Of a stretch of DNA of 64,000 bases, positions 42,062-50,279 are shown piece after piece. A program made the position numbers and the translations under genes. The notes beneath the pieces are model-generated. The model searched no databases and had not been told where the DNA came from. It was given only the letters and a program-made list of their open reading frames with translations. The DNA is from Chitinophagaceae bacterium UBA2375 (GTDB taxonomy: Bacteria > Bacteroidota > Bacteroidia > Chitinophagales > Chitinophagaceae). Each line of letters starts with the position of its first letter. Position 1 is the stretch's first letter. The stretch covers positions 1 to 64,000 of the forward strand of contig DDTB01000032.1 of the NCBI GenBank assembly GCA_002343985.1, in the 5' to 3' direction.

Positions 42062-42889
42062 TCAGTTCACATTAAAATTAAACTGTACGGTTACGGTGGA
42101 TTCATCCGGCCCTTTATCGAATTGGATATTGCGCAGGTAATTGCGGATGGCATTGGCATAAGCTTCGCTGCGGCTGGTGGAGCCTTTGTCGAATCCTGCA
42201 AAACTGCCCTGTCCTGAAGGCGACACTTTTATGATTGCGTAAATGGTCGCTTTATTTAACTCGCCGGTAAAAGAGTAATAACGCACAATTTTTCTGTTGC
42301 CCTTGGTCACCCTTGGCCCGCCTGTTTTACCGCCCGGCGTATTGCCATACGAATCCTTATCGCCTTCCGGTGAACCGGCATCGCCTGTTCCTCCAGGCTT
42401 TTGTCCCTGGTAACGGTAACCATTATCCTCAGTTGCATTATTTCCGCCACCTGAGCCTGGCCCGTTATATGTAATTTTTGGCTTTTGCGGTTTAGGCGGG
42501 GCGGGTGTACTGATATTGGTATTTGTGTTGGGCTTGCTGATATTTTTATTCGGCTTCACTACCGGGGCCGCATCCTTATCATCCGACTCTTCAGGCATTA
42601 CAGCGTCATCTGATGAGGGAGGTGCCGGCGGTGCCGGTTTAGGCGCGATGATATTTTCCCGGCTGGGTGAGCGTTCACCACGGATGAGGGGCTGTTCTTC
42701 ACCAAAACCTTCCTCGTCGTTGCCCAGGTTGATTTCGATCAAATCCTGTACAATCGGGACAGGTACTTCGTCAACTTTCCATTTAATGATAAAAAAGAGC
42801 AGGAGTATGATGCCGCAAATCACAGCGGTATACGCCATGGCTTGTTTGTTTTTCCGTATGTCAGCTTCCCTGGGTAACTCGTGTAACAT
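42062..42889 (-). CDS. TonB-family energy transducer-like protein
   Basis: A 275-residue protein with a short cytoplasmic N-terminus, one TM segment (MAYTAVICGIILLLFFIIKW at 18-37), a long Pro/Lys/Asn-rich periplasmic linker (APKPAPPAPPSSD, NKNISKPNTNTNISTPAPPKPQK) and a Gly-rich stretch, then a C-terminal domain (ELNKATIYAIIKVSPSGQGSFAG, AIRNYLRNIQFDKG) of TonB_C type. TonB passes proton-motive force to outer-membrane receptors. No exbB or exbD gene adjoins it here, although these usually precede such genes in Bacteroidota. Confidence 0.75.
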   Translation of the reverse strand: MLHELPREADIRKNKQAMAYTAVICGIILLLFFIIKWKVDEVPVPIVQDLIEINLGNDEEGFGEEQPLIRGERSPSRENIIAPKPAPPAPPSSDDAVMPEESDDKDAAPVVKPNKNISKPNTNTNISTPAPPKPQKPKITYNGPGSGGGNNATEDNGYRYQGQKPGGTGDAGSPEGDKDSYGNTPGGKTGGPRVTKGNRKIVRYYSFTGELNKATIYAIIKVSPSGQGSFAGFDKGSTSRSEAYANAIRNYLRNIQFDKGPDESTVTVQFNFNVN

Positions 42890-42981
42890 GGTATAACTAA
42901 ATTATTCCTTTTCGTTAGATTCTGATTTCCCCGAAAGGTTTAATCCCGGGCATTTGTAGGAATTTTAACAATTACAGGTAA

Positions 42982-43668
42982 TTATGCAGTCCGCTTTTCC
43001 CGTTCACCAAAAATAAGGCTTCCGATCCGTACCATATTACTGCCGCAGGAAATGGCTAACGCGTAATCTGAACTCATGCCCATCGATAAAACCGTAAACC
43101 GTCCATTCCACACCGGCAGGTTTGCATATTTCTGAAAAAGTGCATGTAAATGATTGAACTCCCTGGCCAGCAGCAACTGGTCATCCGAAAAACTGGCCAT
43201 GCCCATCAAGCCCCTGATTTGGACATGGTCAAATGATCCGGGGGATGCTTGTATAATTTTGATGCAGGCATCCAGTTCAGCATCATCAAACCCAAACTTT
43301 GTTTCTTCACTGGCAATATGCACCTGCAGCAGACAATCTATTATCCTGTTGTGTTTTACGCCTTGTTTTTGGATTTCCTGCAATAAGGATATACTGTCAA
43401 CCCCATGCACCAGGTGCACAAATGGGGCGATGTATTTGACCTTGTTTTTTTGCAGGTGCCCGATGAAGTGCCATCTGATATCTTCGGGTAGGGATGCCTG
43501 TTTGCCCACAAGTTCCTGCACATAATTCTCGCCAAAATCCCTTTGGCCGGCCCCATAAGCCTCCATGATATCGGCTTCGGGTTTTGTTTTAGACACTGCT
43601 ACCAGGGTTGTGCCGCTACCGGCTAACCTTTGCAGGATACCATTATATGCTTCAAGCAGAAATGCCAT
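42982..43668 (-). CDS. YggS/PROSC-family PLP-binding protein
   Basis: A 228-residue protein of the YggS (PLPBP) family. The PLP Lys is in TLVAVSKTKPEADI, followed by the family signature FGENYVQELVGK and WHFIGHLQKNKVKYI; the C-terminal phosphate-binding stretch is LSMGMSSDYALAISCGSNMVRIGSLIFG. Members maintain vitamin B6 balance and bind PLP without a known reaction. It begins 76 bases after the acyl-CoA dehydrogenase stop; a terminator lies between. Confidence 0.93.
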   Translation of the reverse strand: MAFLLEAYNGILQRLAGSGTTLVAVSKTKPEADIMEAYGAGQRDFGENYVQELVGKQASLPEDIRWHFIGHLQKNKVKYIAPFVHLVHGVDSISLLQEIQKQGVKHNRIIDCLLQVHIASEETKFGFDDAELDACIKIIQASPGSFDHVQIRGLMGMASFSDDQLLLAREFNHLHALFQKYANLPVWNGRFTVLSMGMSSDYALAISCGSNMVRIGSLIFGEREKRTA

Positions 43669-43683
43669 TTGAGAAAATTATGG

Positions 43684-43722
43684 AAAATAAAAAGTCCACC
43701 TGTTTCGTGCAGCATGGACTTT
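43684..43722 (-). terminator. Intrinsic terminator of the acyl-CoA dehydrogenase gene
   Basis: On the minus strand AAAGTCCA (43722-43715) pairs with TGGACTTT (43698-43691) around a loop with a short inner CTG/CAG pairing, followed by TTATTTT. It lies 22 bases after the stop. Confidence 0.75.
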
Positions 43723-43744
43723 GATGATTTGATTGATGGATCGG

Positions 43745-44899
43745 TTATTTCAGGATGCCGCGGCTGATCACGATACGCTGAACCTCGCTCGTGCCTTCGT
43801 AAATCTGGGTGATCTTCGCGTCGCGCATCATGCGTTCCACATGGTATTCTTTCACAAAGCCATAGCCACCATGTACCTGCACCGCTTCGGTTGCAACCCA
43901 CATAGCGGTTTCGCTGCTGTACACTTTAGCCATGGAACTGCTCAGGGTATAATCGAGGTGATTGTCTTTTTCCCATGCGGATTTCAGGCAGAGCAAACGG
44001 GCTGCTTCGATCCTGGTAGCCATGTCGGCCAGTTTAAACTGGATGATCTGGTGGTTCATGATCTCAGTGCCAAACGCCTTGCGCTCTTTGCTGTATGCCA
44101 GGGCGCGTTCATAAGCTCCGCTCGCGATGCCAAGGGCCTGGGAAGCAATGCCAATGCGGCCTCCGGCTAATGTCTTCATGGCAAATTTGAAACCAAACCC
44201 ATCTTCCCCGATTCGGTTTTCTTTCGGGACTTTCACGTCATTGAAAAGGATGGTATGCGTATCTGAACCGCGGATGCCCATTTTATTTTCTTTGGCGCCA
44301 ACCACAACGCCTGGCCAGTTCTTCTCCACGATAAATGCGTTGATGCCCCTGCTGCCTTTGGCTGGGTCGGTCTGTGCGATCACCAGGTATACGCTTGCGC
44401 TGTTGCCGTTGGTAATCCAGTTTTTGGTACCGTTCAGCAGGTAGTGATCGCCTTTATCTTCAGCGGTGGTGCGTTGCGAAGTAGCGTCGCTGCCGGCTTC
44501 AGGCTCACTCAGTAAAAACGCGCCGATATATAATGAACCGTCTTTTTTGCCCTGGGCCAATGGCGTCAGGTATTTTTGTTTTTGTTCTTCCGTTCCATAT
44601 TCCTGCAAACCGTAACAAACCAGGCTGTTATTCACACTCATGCACACACTTACACTGGCATCAACTTTACTGATCTCTTCCATAGCCAATACATAGCTGA
44701 TGGTATCCATGCCGCTGCCACCGTATTCTGGTTTAACCATCATCCCCATAAATCCCAGGTCAGCGAGTTTTTCAATCTGCTCCTTTGGGAAAATTTGCTG
44801 CTCATCGCGTTCGATGACGCCGGGCAGGCATTCGTTCACGGCAAAATCCTGTGCGGCTTTTCTAATCATCAGGTGTTCTTCGGAAAGTTGAAACTGCAT
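43745..44899 (-). CDS. Acyl-CoA dehydrogenase
   Basis: Read from the ATG at 44899 (MQFQLSEEHLMIRKAAQDFA), 384 residues, the normal length; the longer in-frame start at 45037 would run through the divergent CDF promoter. FAD and substrate motifs are present: LLSEPEAGSDATSQRTTAE, NGTKNWITNG, and the catalytic-Glu region QVHGGYGFVKEYHVERMMRDAKITQIYEGTSE. The enzyme oxidises an acyl-CoA (short to medium chain is typical of this sequence type) and passes electrons to ETF, whose genes are 6 kb away. It has its own promoter-like element and terminator. Confidence 0.93.
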   Translation of the reverse strand: MQFQLSEEHLMIRKAAQDFAVNECLPGVIERDEQQIFPKEQIEKLADLGFMGMMVKPEYGGSGMDTISYVLAMEEISKVDASVSVCMSVNNSLVCYGLQEYGTEEQKQKYLTPLAQGKKDGSLYIGAFLLSEPEAGSDATSQRTTAEDKGDHYLLNGTKNWITNGNSASVYLVIAQTDPAKGSRGINAFIVEKNWPGVVVGAKENKMGIRGSDTHTILFNDVKVPKENRIGEDGFGFKFAMKTLAGGRIGIASQALGIASGAYERALAYSKERKAFGTEIMNHQIIQFKLADMATRIEAARLLCLKSAWEKDNHLDYTLSSSMAKVYSSETAMWVATEAVQVHGGYGFVKEYHVERMMRDAKITQIYEGTSEVQRIVISRGILK

Positions 44900-44919
44900 A
44901 GCGTTTGTTTTTAGGTGCA

Positions 44920-44927
44920 CAAAAATA
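44920..44927 (-). promoter_or_regulatory. Candidate -7 box (TATTTTTG) of the acyl-CoA dehydrogenase gene
   Basis: The minus strand reads TATTTTTG, exact match, 20 bases before the ATG at 44899. It supports the shorter start. The -33 region is unclear. Confidence 0.5.
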
Positions 44928-44995
44928 AGGTTTGATGCCCAAGAAAATGGGCTTTGTGCGCATTTTTTGGCTATCCGCGTTGATTTGCCTAAAAA

Positions 44996-45024
44996 TTGAT
45001 TTCTGCAGGCGCTCTGTATCTTTG
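44996..45024 (+). promoter_or_regulatory. Candidate promoter of the CDF transporter gene
   Basis: TTG (44996-44998), 18 bases, TATCTTTG (45017-45024): a complete Bacteroidota promoter match. The start codon TTG is 15 bases further on, and the window between this and the acyl-CoA dehydrogenase promoter is about 70 bases. Confidence 0.65.
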
Positions 45025-45039
45025 TGTCAAATTTCATAG

Positions 45040-46029
45040 TTGAAAACTGCGCGCCAAAACCTTAAGGTTCAGAAGTATATAGCAGCCTTATCCATTAGTT
45101 TGTTCCTGGTTAAAATGGCTGCCTGGTATATCACTGGTTCGGTGGCCATCCTCACCGATGCCCTGGAAAGCACCGTCAACGTGGCGGCCGGATTAATTGG
45201 ATTGTTCAGCCTGTATGTTTCTGCCAAACCCAAAGATATTGACCATCCATACGGGCATGGGAAAATTGAGTTTATATCGGCCGCTATTGAGGGCACGCTC
45301 ATTATGGTGGCGGGAGGGATGATCATGTTCGAAGCTTACCGCCATTTACAATCACCCGGGGAAATAAAAAAACTGGATTATGGTATTTACCTGGTTGCAT
45401 TTACCGCTGTCCTGAATTTCCTCGCCGGCACTTATTGTATTAGGGCCGGAAAAAAAGGGAACTCACTGGCCCTGGTTGCCAGTGGTAAACACCTGGTATC
45501 CGATACGTACACAACATTGGGCATTATTGCGGGATTGATCTTATTGTATGTCACCGGATGGAAGTGGATTGATAGTGCCGTGGCACTGCTCTTTGCATTG
45601 ATCATCATCATCACCGGCTATAAAATCATCCGAAGTTCCGTTGCCGGTATCATGGATGAAGTGGATGAAGACCTTTTGCGCAGGATGGTGGAATCATTAA
45701 ATAAACACAGGCACACAAACTGGATCGATCTGCACAACCTCCGGATTATTAAATACGGTTCAACCCTGCACCTCGATTGCCATTTAACGGTTCCCTGGTA
45801 CTTTAATGTACATGAAGCGCATGCTGAAATTGATGCGCTCTCCGAGATGGTCCGACGTGATTACGGTGAATCGGTGGAATTGTTTGTGCACTCTGATGGT
45901 TGCCTCGATTTTTCATGTCCCATTTGTCCCAAACAGGATTGCCCGAAACGCAAGCATGCATTTGTTCGTACCATTAACTGGACGATGGAAAATATTTCCG
46001 GCAATCAAAAACACAATGTAAACAGTTAG
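45040..46029 (+). CDS. Cation diffusion facilitator with a Cys-rich C-terminus
   Basis: A 329-residue CDF transporter starting at TTG; the next Met would remove the first TM segment. TM2 carries SVAILTDALESTVNVAAG and TM5 SGKHLVSDTYTTLG (HxxxD), the transport site; DHPYGHGKIE lies in the loop after TM2. The cytoplasmic domain starts after residue 200 with SVAGIMDEVDED. The last 35 residues hold five Cys in SPCxxC-like order (LDFSCPICPKQDCPKR), which is not usual for the family and may be a metal-sensing or metal-loading site. It exports divalent metals such as zinc, iron or manganese against proton; the metal is unknown. Confidence 0.88.
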   Translation: MKTARQNLKVQKYIAALSISLFLVKMAAWYITGSVAILTDALESTVNVAAGLIGLFSLYVSAKPKDIDHPYGHGKIEFISAAIEGTLIMVAGGMIMFEAYRHLQSPGEIKKLDYGIYLVAFTAVLNFLAGTYCIRAGKKGNSLALVASGKHLVSDTYTTLGIIAGLILLYVTGWKWIDSAVALLFALIIIITGYKIIRSSVAGIMDEVDEDLLRRMVESLNKHRHTNWIDLHNLRIIKYGSTLHLDCHLTVPWYFNVHEAHAEIDALSEMVRRDYGESVELFVHSDGCLDFSCPICPKQDCPKRKHAFVRTINWTMENISGNQKHNVNS

Positions 46030-46031
46030 CC

Positions 46032-46625
46032 ATGCAAAACCCATTTGACCAGGATTTTTGGAACGAAAGGTATGCCAGTTGCCAAACCGGTTGGGACCTG
46101 GGAGCAGTATCCCCGCCGCTGAAGGAAATCATTGATCATGAGAAGCGGAAAGATATTTCGTTGTTGCTGCCCGGTTGCGGGAATGCCTATGAGGCTGCAT
46201 ACCTGTTGGAAAGCGGGTTTCAAAACCTTACACTGCTCGACATTTCGGATGTGTTGGTCAATGAGTTGAAGAAGATGTTAGCAGATTATGAGGGTAGGGG
46301 CTTACGCATCATTTGTGAAGATTTCTTCTCTCATGAAGGGGCGTATGACCTCGTTTTGGAGCAAACCTTTTTCTGTGCGCTTGATCCGTCAATGCGTCGG
46401 CAATACGTTGAGCAGATGCATATGTTATTAAAGCCAAATGGAAGATTGACAGGCGTTTTATTCAACCGGGAATTTGAGGGCGGGCCACCTTTTGGCGGCA
46501 CAGAAGCTGAGTACCGCGAACTGTTTGAACCATATTTTACCATCCTGCGCATGGAGCCCTGCCTCAGTTCAGTAAAACCGCGCTTGGGTAACGAACTGAT
46601 TTTTGAGATGCGGCGTAAGGGATGA
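46032..46625 (+). CDS. TPMT-family SAM-dependent methyltransferase
   Basis: A 197-residue protein of the thiopurine S-methyltransferase family: FWNERYASCQTGWDLGAVSPPL at the start, the SAM loop LLLPGCGNAYEAAYLLESGF, and DLVLEQTFFCALDPSMRRQYVEQM. Bacterial members methylate thiols, thiocyanate or metalloid ions such as selenite and tellurite. It begins two bases after the CDF gene and so is likely co-transcribed with it, which favours a role in metal or metalloid detoxification. It is convergent with, and touches, the VIT1-type gene. Confidence 0.85.
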   Translation: MQNPFDQDFWNERYASCQTGWDLGAVSPPLKEIIDHEKRKDISLLLPGCGNAYEAAYLLESGFQNLTLLDISDVLVNELKKMLADYEGRGLRIICEDFFSHEGAYDLVLEQTFFCALDPSMRRQYVEQMHMLLKPNGRLTGVLFNREFEGGPPFGGTEAEYRELFEPYFTILRMEPCLSSVKPRLGNELIFEMRRKG

Positions 46626-47300
46626 TCAAGTAAATAACCTGCCGACAAAGAACGCGCCTCCCGCAGCCAGCGAGCCCATAACAACAGCAGTCATGGCCGG
46701 CCAGGATGCCGGTTCACCGCTACCTTTGCCTTTCATATATCCCAACACAAATAATGTGATGAGTGAAATGGCAAAACTGAATGGTAATGCCTTTATTGAT
46801 GGGCTTAAGAAGAAATACGGAATTAGCGGAATAAGCCCGCTTATTAAATAAGCAATGCCAATACGCATGCCGGTTCGAATGTGTTGAAAACGGGTACCTG
46901 CATCATTCGTTAATGAAAAGGTATCTATCATTTCCTTCCAGGCAGCATCTTCTTTAATTTTTTCCTGTACGGCTTCATGCTGCAATTCAGGGCTGATGCC
47001 CAGGTTTGCGTAAAAGGCTTTGATTTTATCTTCCTTATCCCGGGATTGTTGCCCGGATGAAACATCTTGTTCAGATCTGCCGGCAAGGTATCCGCCCAAA
47101 CCCATCAACAGCGCACAAGCCGCTGTGGCGATAGCAGTGATTTGAATGATGGTTTGGCTTTGGGCCATAGCGCCGGTCAGCCCGGCTATTAATGCAAAGG
47201 GAATGACTAATCCATCACTCATGCCAATGATGATGTCCCTGCCCAGCTTAGTTTTTGTACCGGTCAATGTGGTCGCGCCATGTATTTGATTTTTGGGCAT
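46626..47300 (-). CDS. VIT1/CCC1-family iron/manganese transporter
   Basis: A 224-residue membrane protein with about five TM segments. The family start GMSDGLVIPFALIAGLTGA is present, followed by the cytoplasmic helix AGRSEQDVSSGQQSRDKEDKI, and late TM segments (LISGLIPLIPYFFL, FSFAISLITLFVLGYMKG, AVVMGSLAAGGAFFVG). In yeast and plants such proteins load Fe/Mn into the vacuole; bacterial members export or store these metals. It starts three bases after rocD on the same strand and may be co-transcribed with it. Confidence 0.86.
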   Translation of the reverse strand: MPKNQIHGATTLTGTKTKLGRDIIIGMSDGLVIPFALIAGLTGAMAQSQTIIQITAIATAACALLMGLGGYLAGRSEQDVSSGQQSRDKEDKIKAFYANLGISPELQHEAVQEKIKEDAAWKEMIDTFSLTNDAGTRFQHIRTGMRIGIAYLISGLIPLIPYFFLSPSIKALPFSFAISLITLFVLGYMKGKGSGEPASWPAMTAVVMGSLAAGGAFFVGRLFT

Positions 47301-47303
47301 GCC

Positions 47304-48557
47304 TTACGCTGTTAGGTTGTCTAAAACAGGAAGGCTGCGATCAATGATGGCAATACATTCATCGATTTGTTCCTTTGTCATAACCAATGGGGGTGCAAAC
47401 CTGATTTTATCGCCATGGGTGGGTTTTGCGAGCAAACCATTGCGCATGAGCTCCAGGCATAATTCCCATGCGGCTTCCGGGTGTTCGTGTTTGATGACGA
47501 TGGCATTCAGCAATCCACGTCCCCTGATGAATGATATATGCGGGCTGTTCAGTTTGCTTAATGCTTCCCTGAAATACTTGCCCAGTTCTTCAGCATTTGA
47601 ATCCAGTTGTTCATCTTTTAACACAGCCAGCGCAGCCATAGCTACGCTGCAGGCCAGTGGATTGCCTCCGTAAGTGCTGCCGTGCTCCCCGGGTTTGATG
47701 CAGAGCATTACGTCATCATCCGCCAACACCGCGCTGATGGGAATGGCACCGCCACTCAATGCTTTTCCCAGGATGACCATATCTGGCCTGACCGATTCAT
47801 GGTCGCAGGCCAGCATTTTTCCTGTCCGGCAAAGTCCGGTTTGAATTTCATCAGCGATCATCAACACATTATAATTGTTGCACAATTCCCGGGCACCGGC
47901 ATAATAACCTTCATCCGGAACCACCACGCCCGCTTCGCCCTGTATGGGTTCAAACAGGAAGCCGGCGGTATACGGGTCTTGCATAGCTTTTTCCAGCGCG
48001 GGCAGGTTATTAAAAGGCACCACTTCATATCCAGGCACAAATGGCCCAAAATGCCTGGTGGCGCTTGGGTCTGTGCTGAATGAAATCACACCAACCGTGC
48101 GCCCGTGAAAATTGGAGGAGCAAACTATGATTTTTGCCTGGTTTTCCGGTAAGCCCTTCTTTTCATACGCCCACTTACGGCAAAGCTTAATCGCTGTTTC
48201 CACCGCTTCCACACCGGTATTCATGGGCAATACCTTATCATACCCAAAAAATTTCGTGATGTATTCCTCGTATTCCCCGAGTTTGTTGCTGTGGAATGCC
48301 CTTGATGTCAATGTCAGTTGGCTTGCCTGTGATACCAGCGCGTCAATGATACGGGGATGGCAATGGCCCTGGTTAACAGCGGAATAACCACTCAGGAAAT
48401 CAAAATATCTTTTATTGTCTACATCCCACAAATAAGCCCCGGAACCTTTTTGCAAAACGACAGGAAGTGGATGGTAGTTATGCGCGCCATAGCGATCTTC
48501 AAGGTCAAGGTAATATTGCGTGTTGGAAGATACAGGCAGGCTGGTATGAGTATGCAT
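47304..48557 (-). CDS. rocD: Ornithine aminotransferase
   Basis: Read from the ATG at 48557 (MHTHTSLPVSSNTQYYLDLE), 417 residues; the ATG at 48599 would add a hydrophobic stretch. The PLP Lys is in MVILGKALSGGAIPISAVL, the family start RYGAHNYHPLPVVLQKGSGAYLWD is intact, and EPIQGEAGVVVPDEGYYAGAR and ADEIQTGLCRTG follow. It converts ornithine plus 2-oxoglutarate to glutamate semialdehyde. Its leader is structured (see below). Confidence 0.95.
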   Translation of the reverse strand: MHTHTSLPVSSNTQYYLDLEDRYGAHNYHPLPVVLQKGSGAYLWDVDNKRYFDFLSGYSAVNQGHCHPRIIDALVSQASQLTLTSRAFHSNKLGEYEEYITKFFGYDKVLPMNTGVEAVETAIKLCRKWAYEKKGLPENQAKIIVCSSNFHGRTVGVISFSTDPSATRHFGPFVPGYEVVPFNNLPALEKAMQDPYTAGFLFEPIQGEAGVVVPDEGYYAGARELCNNYNVLMIADEIQTGLCRTGKMLACDHESVRPDMVILGKALSGGAIPISAVLADDDVMLCIKPGEHGSTYGGNPLACSVAMAALAVLKDEQLDSNAEELGKYFREALSKLNSPHISFIRGRGLLNAIVIKHEHPEAAWELCLELMRNGLLAKPTHGDKIRFAPPLVMTKEQIDECIAIIDRSLPVLDNLTA

Positions 48558-48600
48558 AATATGATAAATAAAAAATGAAAAAAAAGTAAATGCGTGCATG

Positions 48601-48707
48601 TCCCCCGGTGGGGGTATAAAAGAGAATTATCCTCGATGATTGAGCAGGTCGAGGTTATCTTGTAAGAAAGATGATATGGTAGCGATTGCTTTGATACTGC
48701 AAAGATA
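48601..48707 (-). promoter_or_regulatory. rocD leader: -7 box and two hairpins
   Basis: TATCTTTG on the minus strand (48707-48700) is an exact -7 match, giving a leader of about 140 bases to the ATG at 48557. It contains CCTCGA/TCGAGG (48631-48636 and 48649-48654, loop 12) and CCCCC-GGT-GGGGG (48602-48614). No T tract follows, so they are not clear terminators. A regulated leader is possible. Confidence 0.4.
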
Positions 48708-48712
48708 AGGTA

Positions 48713-49531
48713 TCAAATCCACTTTTGAAAGTACCCGGGGGGGAAGGAAAGGGTAGGGGTATGCCCTTTGGGGAACAGCCCGAATACGGTACTCCCGCTA
48801 CCGCTCATTGATGCAAATACAGCCCCGGTATCATACATGGCATCATGCAATGCCCTGATTTCCGGGTACTTGGCGGCTACCGGCGCGAAGAAATCATTTT
48901 CAATATATTGTTTCCATGAAGTCACAGGTAATTGCAGCCAGTCTTCCAAAGGCGGTTCTTCTTCCCTTGGTTTGATTTGTGAGAATGCCCAGCCTGTGGG
49001 TACATGTATGCCCGGGTTAACCACCAGGATTTGGTAACCGGAAAAATCAATATGAATGGGTTTAAGCGTTTCGCCCCTGCCGCGGACGATAGCCGGTTTA
49101 TTCAGTATAAAGAAAGGGCAATCGCTTCCTAACCGTAACGCGTATTCGAAAAGTACGGATTCGGGAATGTTCAGTTGAAAATACCTGTTCAGCATCATAA
49201 GCATAAAACTGCCATCCGCTGAACCTCCGCCCATGCCCGCGCCCATGGGGATTTTTTTGAGCAGGTGCGCGTCTATGGCAGGTAAATGCGGATGATCGGC
49301 TTTTAACATACGGTAAGCCCTGGCGCACAAGTTGTCATCCGGTTTTCCGGAAACGGCCAGGCCTGAGCTGTTGAAACGGATATCCTCTAAGTCCCCATTC
49401 CCCGGAACGATCTCCAGCGCGTCGTGTATCATCAATGGGTAAAAAAAACTGAGCAGGTCATGGTAGCCGTCAGGCCTTTTCCCGGTAATAAACAGACCTA
49501 TGTTGATCTTGGCATTGGGGAATACTACCAT
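48713..49531 (-). CDS. ispE: 4-diphosphocytidyl-2-C-methyl-D-erythritol kinase
   Basis: A 272-residue GHMP kinase of the MEP isoprenoid pathway. The start VVFPNAKINIGLFITGKRPDGYHDL and the ATP loop KKIPMGAGMGGGSADGSFMLMML are diagnostic, and the C-terminal SMSGSGSTVFGLF motif is present. Other MEP genes are not in the window. A nine-base direct repeat lies upstream (49550-49571). Confidence 0.95.
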   Translation of the reverse strand: MVVFPNAKINIGLFITGKRPDGYHDLLSFFYPLMIHDALEIVPGNGDLEDIRFNSSGLAVSGKPDDNLCARAYRMLKADHPHLPAIDAHLLKKIPMGAGMGGGSADGSFMLMMLNRYFQLNIPESVLFEYALRLGSDCPFFILNKPAIVRGRGETLKPIHIDFSGYQILVVNPGIHVPTGWAFSQIKPREEEPPLEDWLQLPVTSWKQYIENDFFAPVAAKYPEIRALHDAMYDTGAVFASMSGSGSTVFGLFPKGHTPTLSFPPGYFQKWI

Positions 49532-49590
49532 GTGTGTCGGAATTTCAGGTATGCGTAACCGTTATGCGTAATAGTAGATTGGCAGCTGCT

Positions 49591-50175
49591 TTATCTAGAT
49601 TCGCGGCTTTTGATTTCATCACGGATGGCGATGGCCTTGATGTAATCCTCGTGTTCGAGCACTTCGTTGAGCAGGTTGTTCAGGTCTTCCAGGCTCATCG
49701 ATTTCAGGTCTTCCTTAGGCCCTGATTCAGATGTTACGCCGGTTTGCGCTGTTTTTTTGTTATCGTCTTCCATCAGCACCCCTGCCTGGTCGAGAATGGT
49801 GTCGTATGTGTAAATGGGGCATCCAAACCTGACGGCAAGCGCCAGTGCGTCAGACGTTCGTGAATCAATTTCCACCGTGTCGTTTGAGGAGCTGCAAACC
49901 AACTTTGCATAAAATATGCCTTCCTGCAGGTCATTAATCACAATTTCATGAAGGTCAACACTGAAAGCCAGCATGAAATTTTTCATGAGGTCGTGGGTGA
50001 GGGGCCTGCTTGGGTTCATCCTTTCCAATGCTACGGCAATGGCTTGGGCTTCGAAGCCGCCAATGACGATGGGCAAACGCCTCAATCCGTTGATTTCGCC
50101 TAAAACCACGGCATAGGAATGCGTCTGTGTGATGCTATGCGATAAGGCTACAATTTCCAGTTCAATTTTTTTCAT
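49591..50175 (-). CDS. Bifunctional nuclease family protein (DUF151)
   Basis: A 194-residue protein with an N-terminal DUF151 domain (SYAVVLGEINGLRRLPIVIGGFEAQAIAVALE, RPLTHDLMKNFMLAFSVDLHEIVINDLQEGIFYAKL) and a C-terminal UvrB/UvrC-like motif (SLEDLNNLLNEVLEHEDYIKAIAIRDEI). The fold occurs in nucleases described from plants and bacteria; the cellular role in Bacteroidota is unknown. Its promoter overlaps the T tract of the etfA terminator. Confidence 0.86.
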   Translation of the reverse strand: MKKIELEIVALSHSITQTHSYAVVLGEINGLRRLPIVIGGFEAQAIAVALERMNPSRPLTHDLMKNFMLAFSVDLHEIVINDLQEGIFYAKLVCSSSNDTVEIDSRTSDALALAVRFGCPIYTYDTILDQAGVLMEDDNKKTAQTGVTSESGPKEDLKSMSLEDLNNLLNEVLEHEDYIKAIAIRDEIKSRESR

Positions 50176-50204
50176 GCCTGCCGGTATAATTGGACTAATT
50201 TTTA

Positions 50205-50247
50205 CAAATATAAAAACAAATGCCTTTCAATAACAGGTTGAAAGGCA
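50205..50247 (-). terminator. etfA terminator with an embedded -7 box for the DUF151 gene
   Basis: On the minus strand TGCCTTTCAA (50247-50238) pairs perfectly with TTGAAAGGCA (50230-50221) around a seven-base loop, followed by TTTGTTTTTAT; it lies 32 bases after etfA. The T tract runs into TATATTTG (50212-50205), an exact -7 match 29 bases before the DUF151 gene, so a terminator and a promoter are packed together. The TTG in the stem (50230-50228) is 15 bases from the -7 box. Confidence 0.8.
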
Positions 50248-50279
50248 TCAAAATACTGACAGATAGCGCCCTTATGTGA

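Noticed and set aside
42400..42700. Low-complexity Pro/Gly/Asn region considered as a DNA repeat
   Set aside because: It is the periplasmic linker of the TonB-like protein and has no exact tandem DNA period.
44900..45037. Longer start for the acyl-CoA dehydrogenase
   Set aside because: It would overlap the promoter of the divergent CDF gene and add 46 residues not found in the family; the -7 box at 44920 fits the short start.
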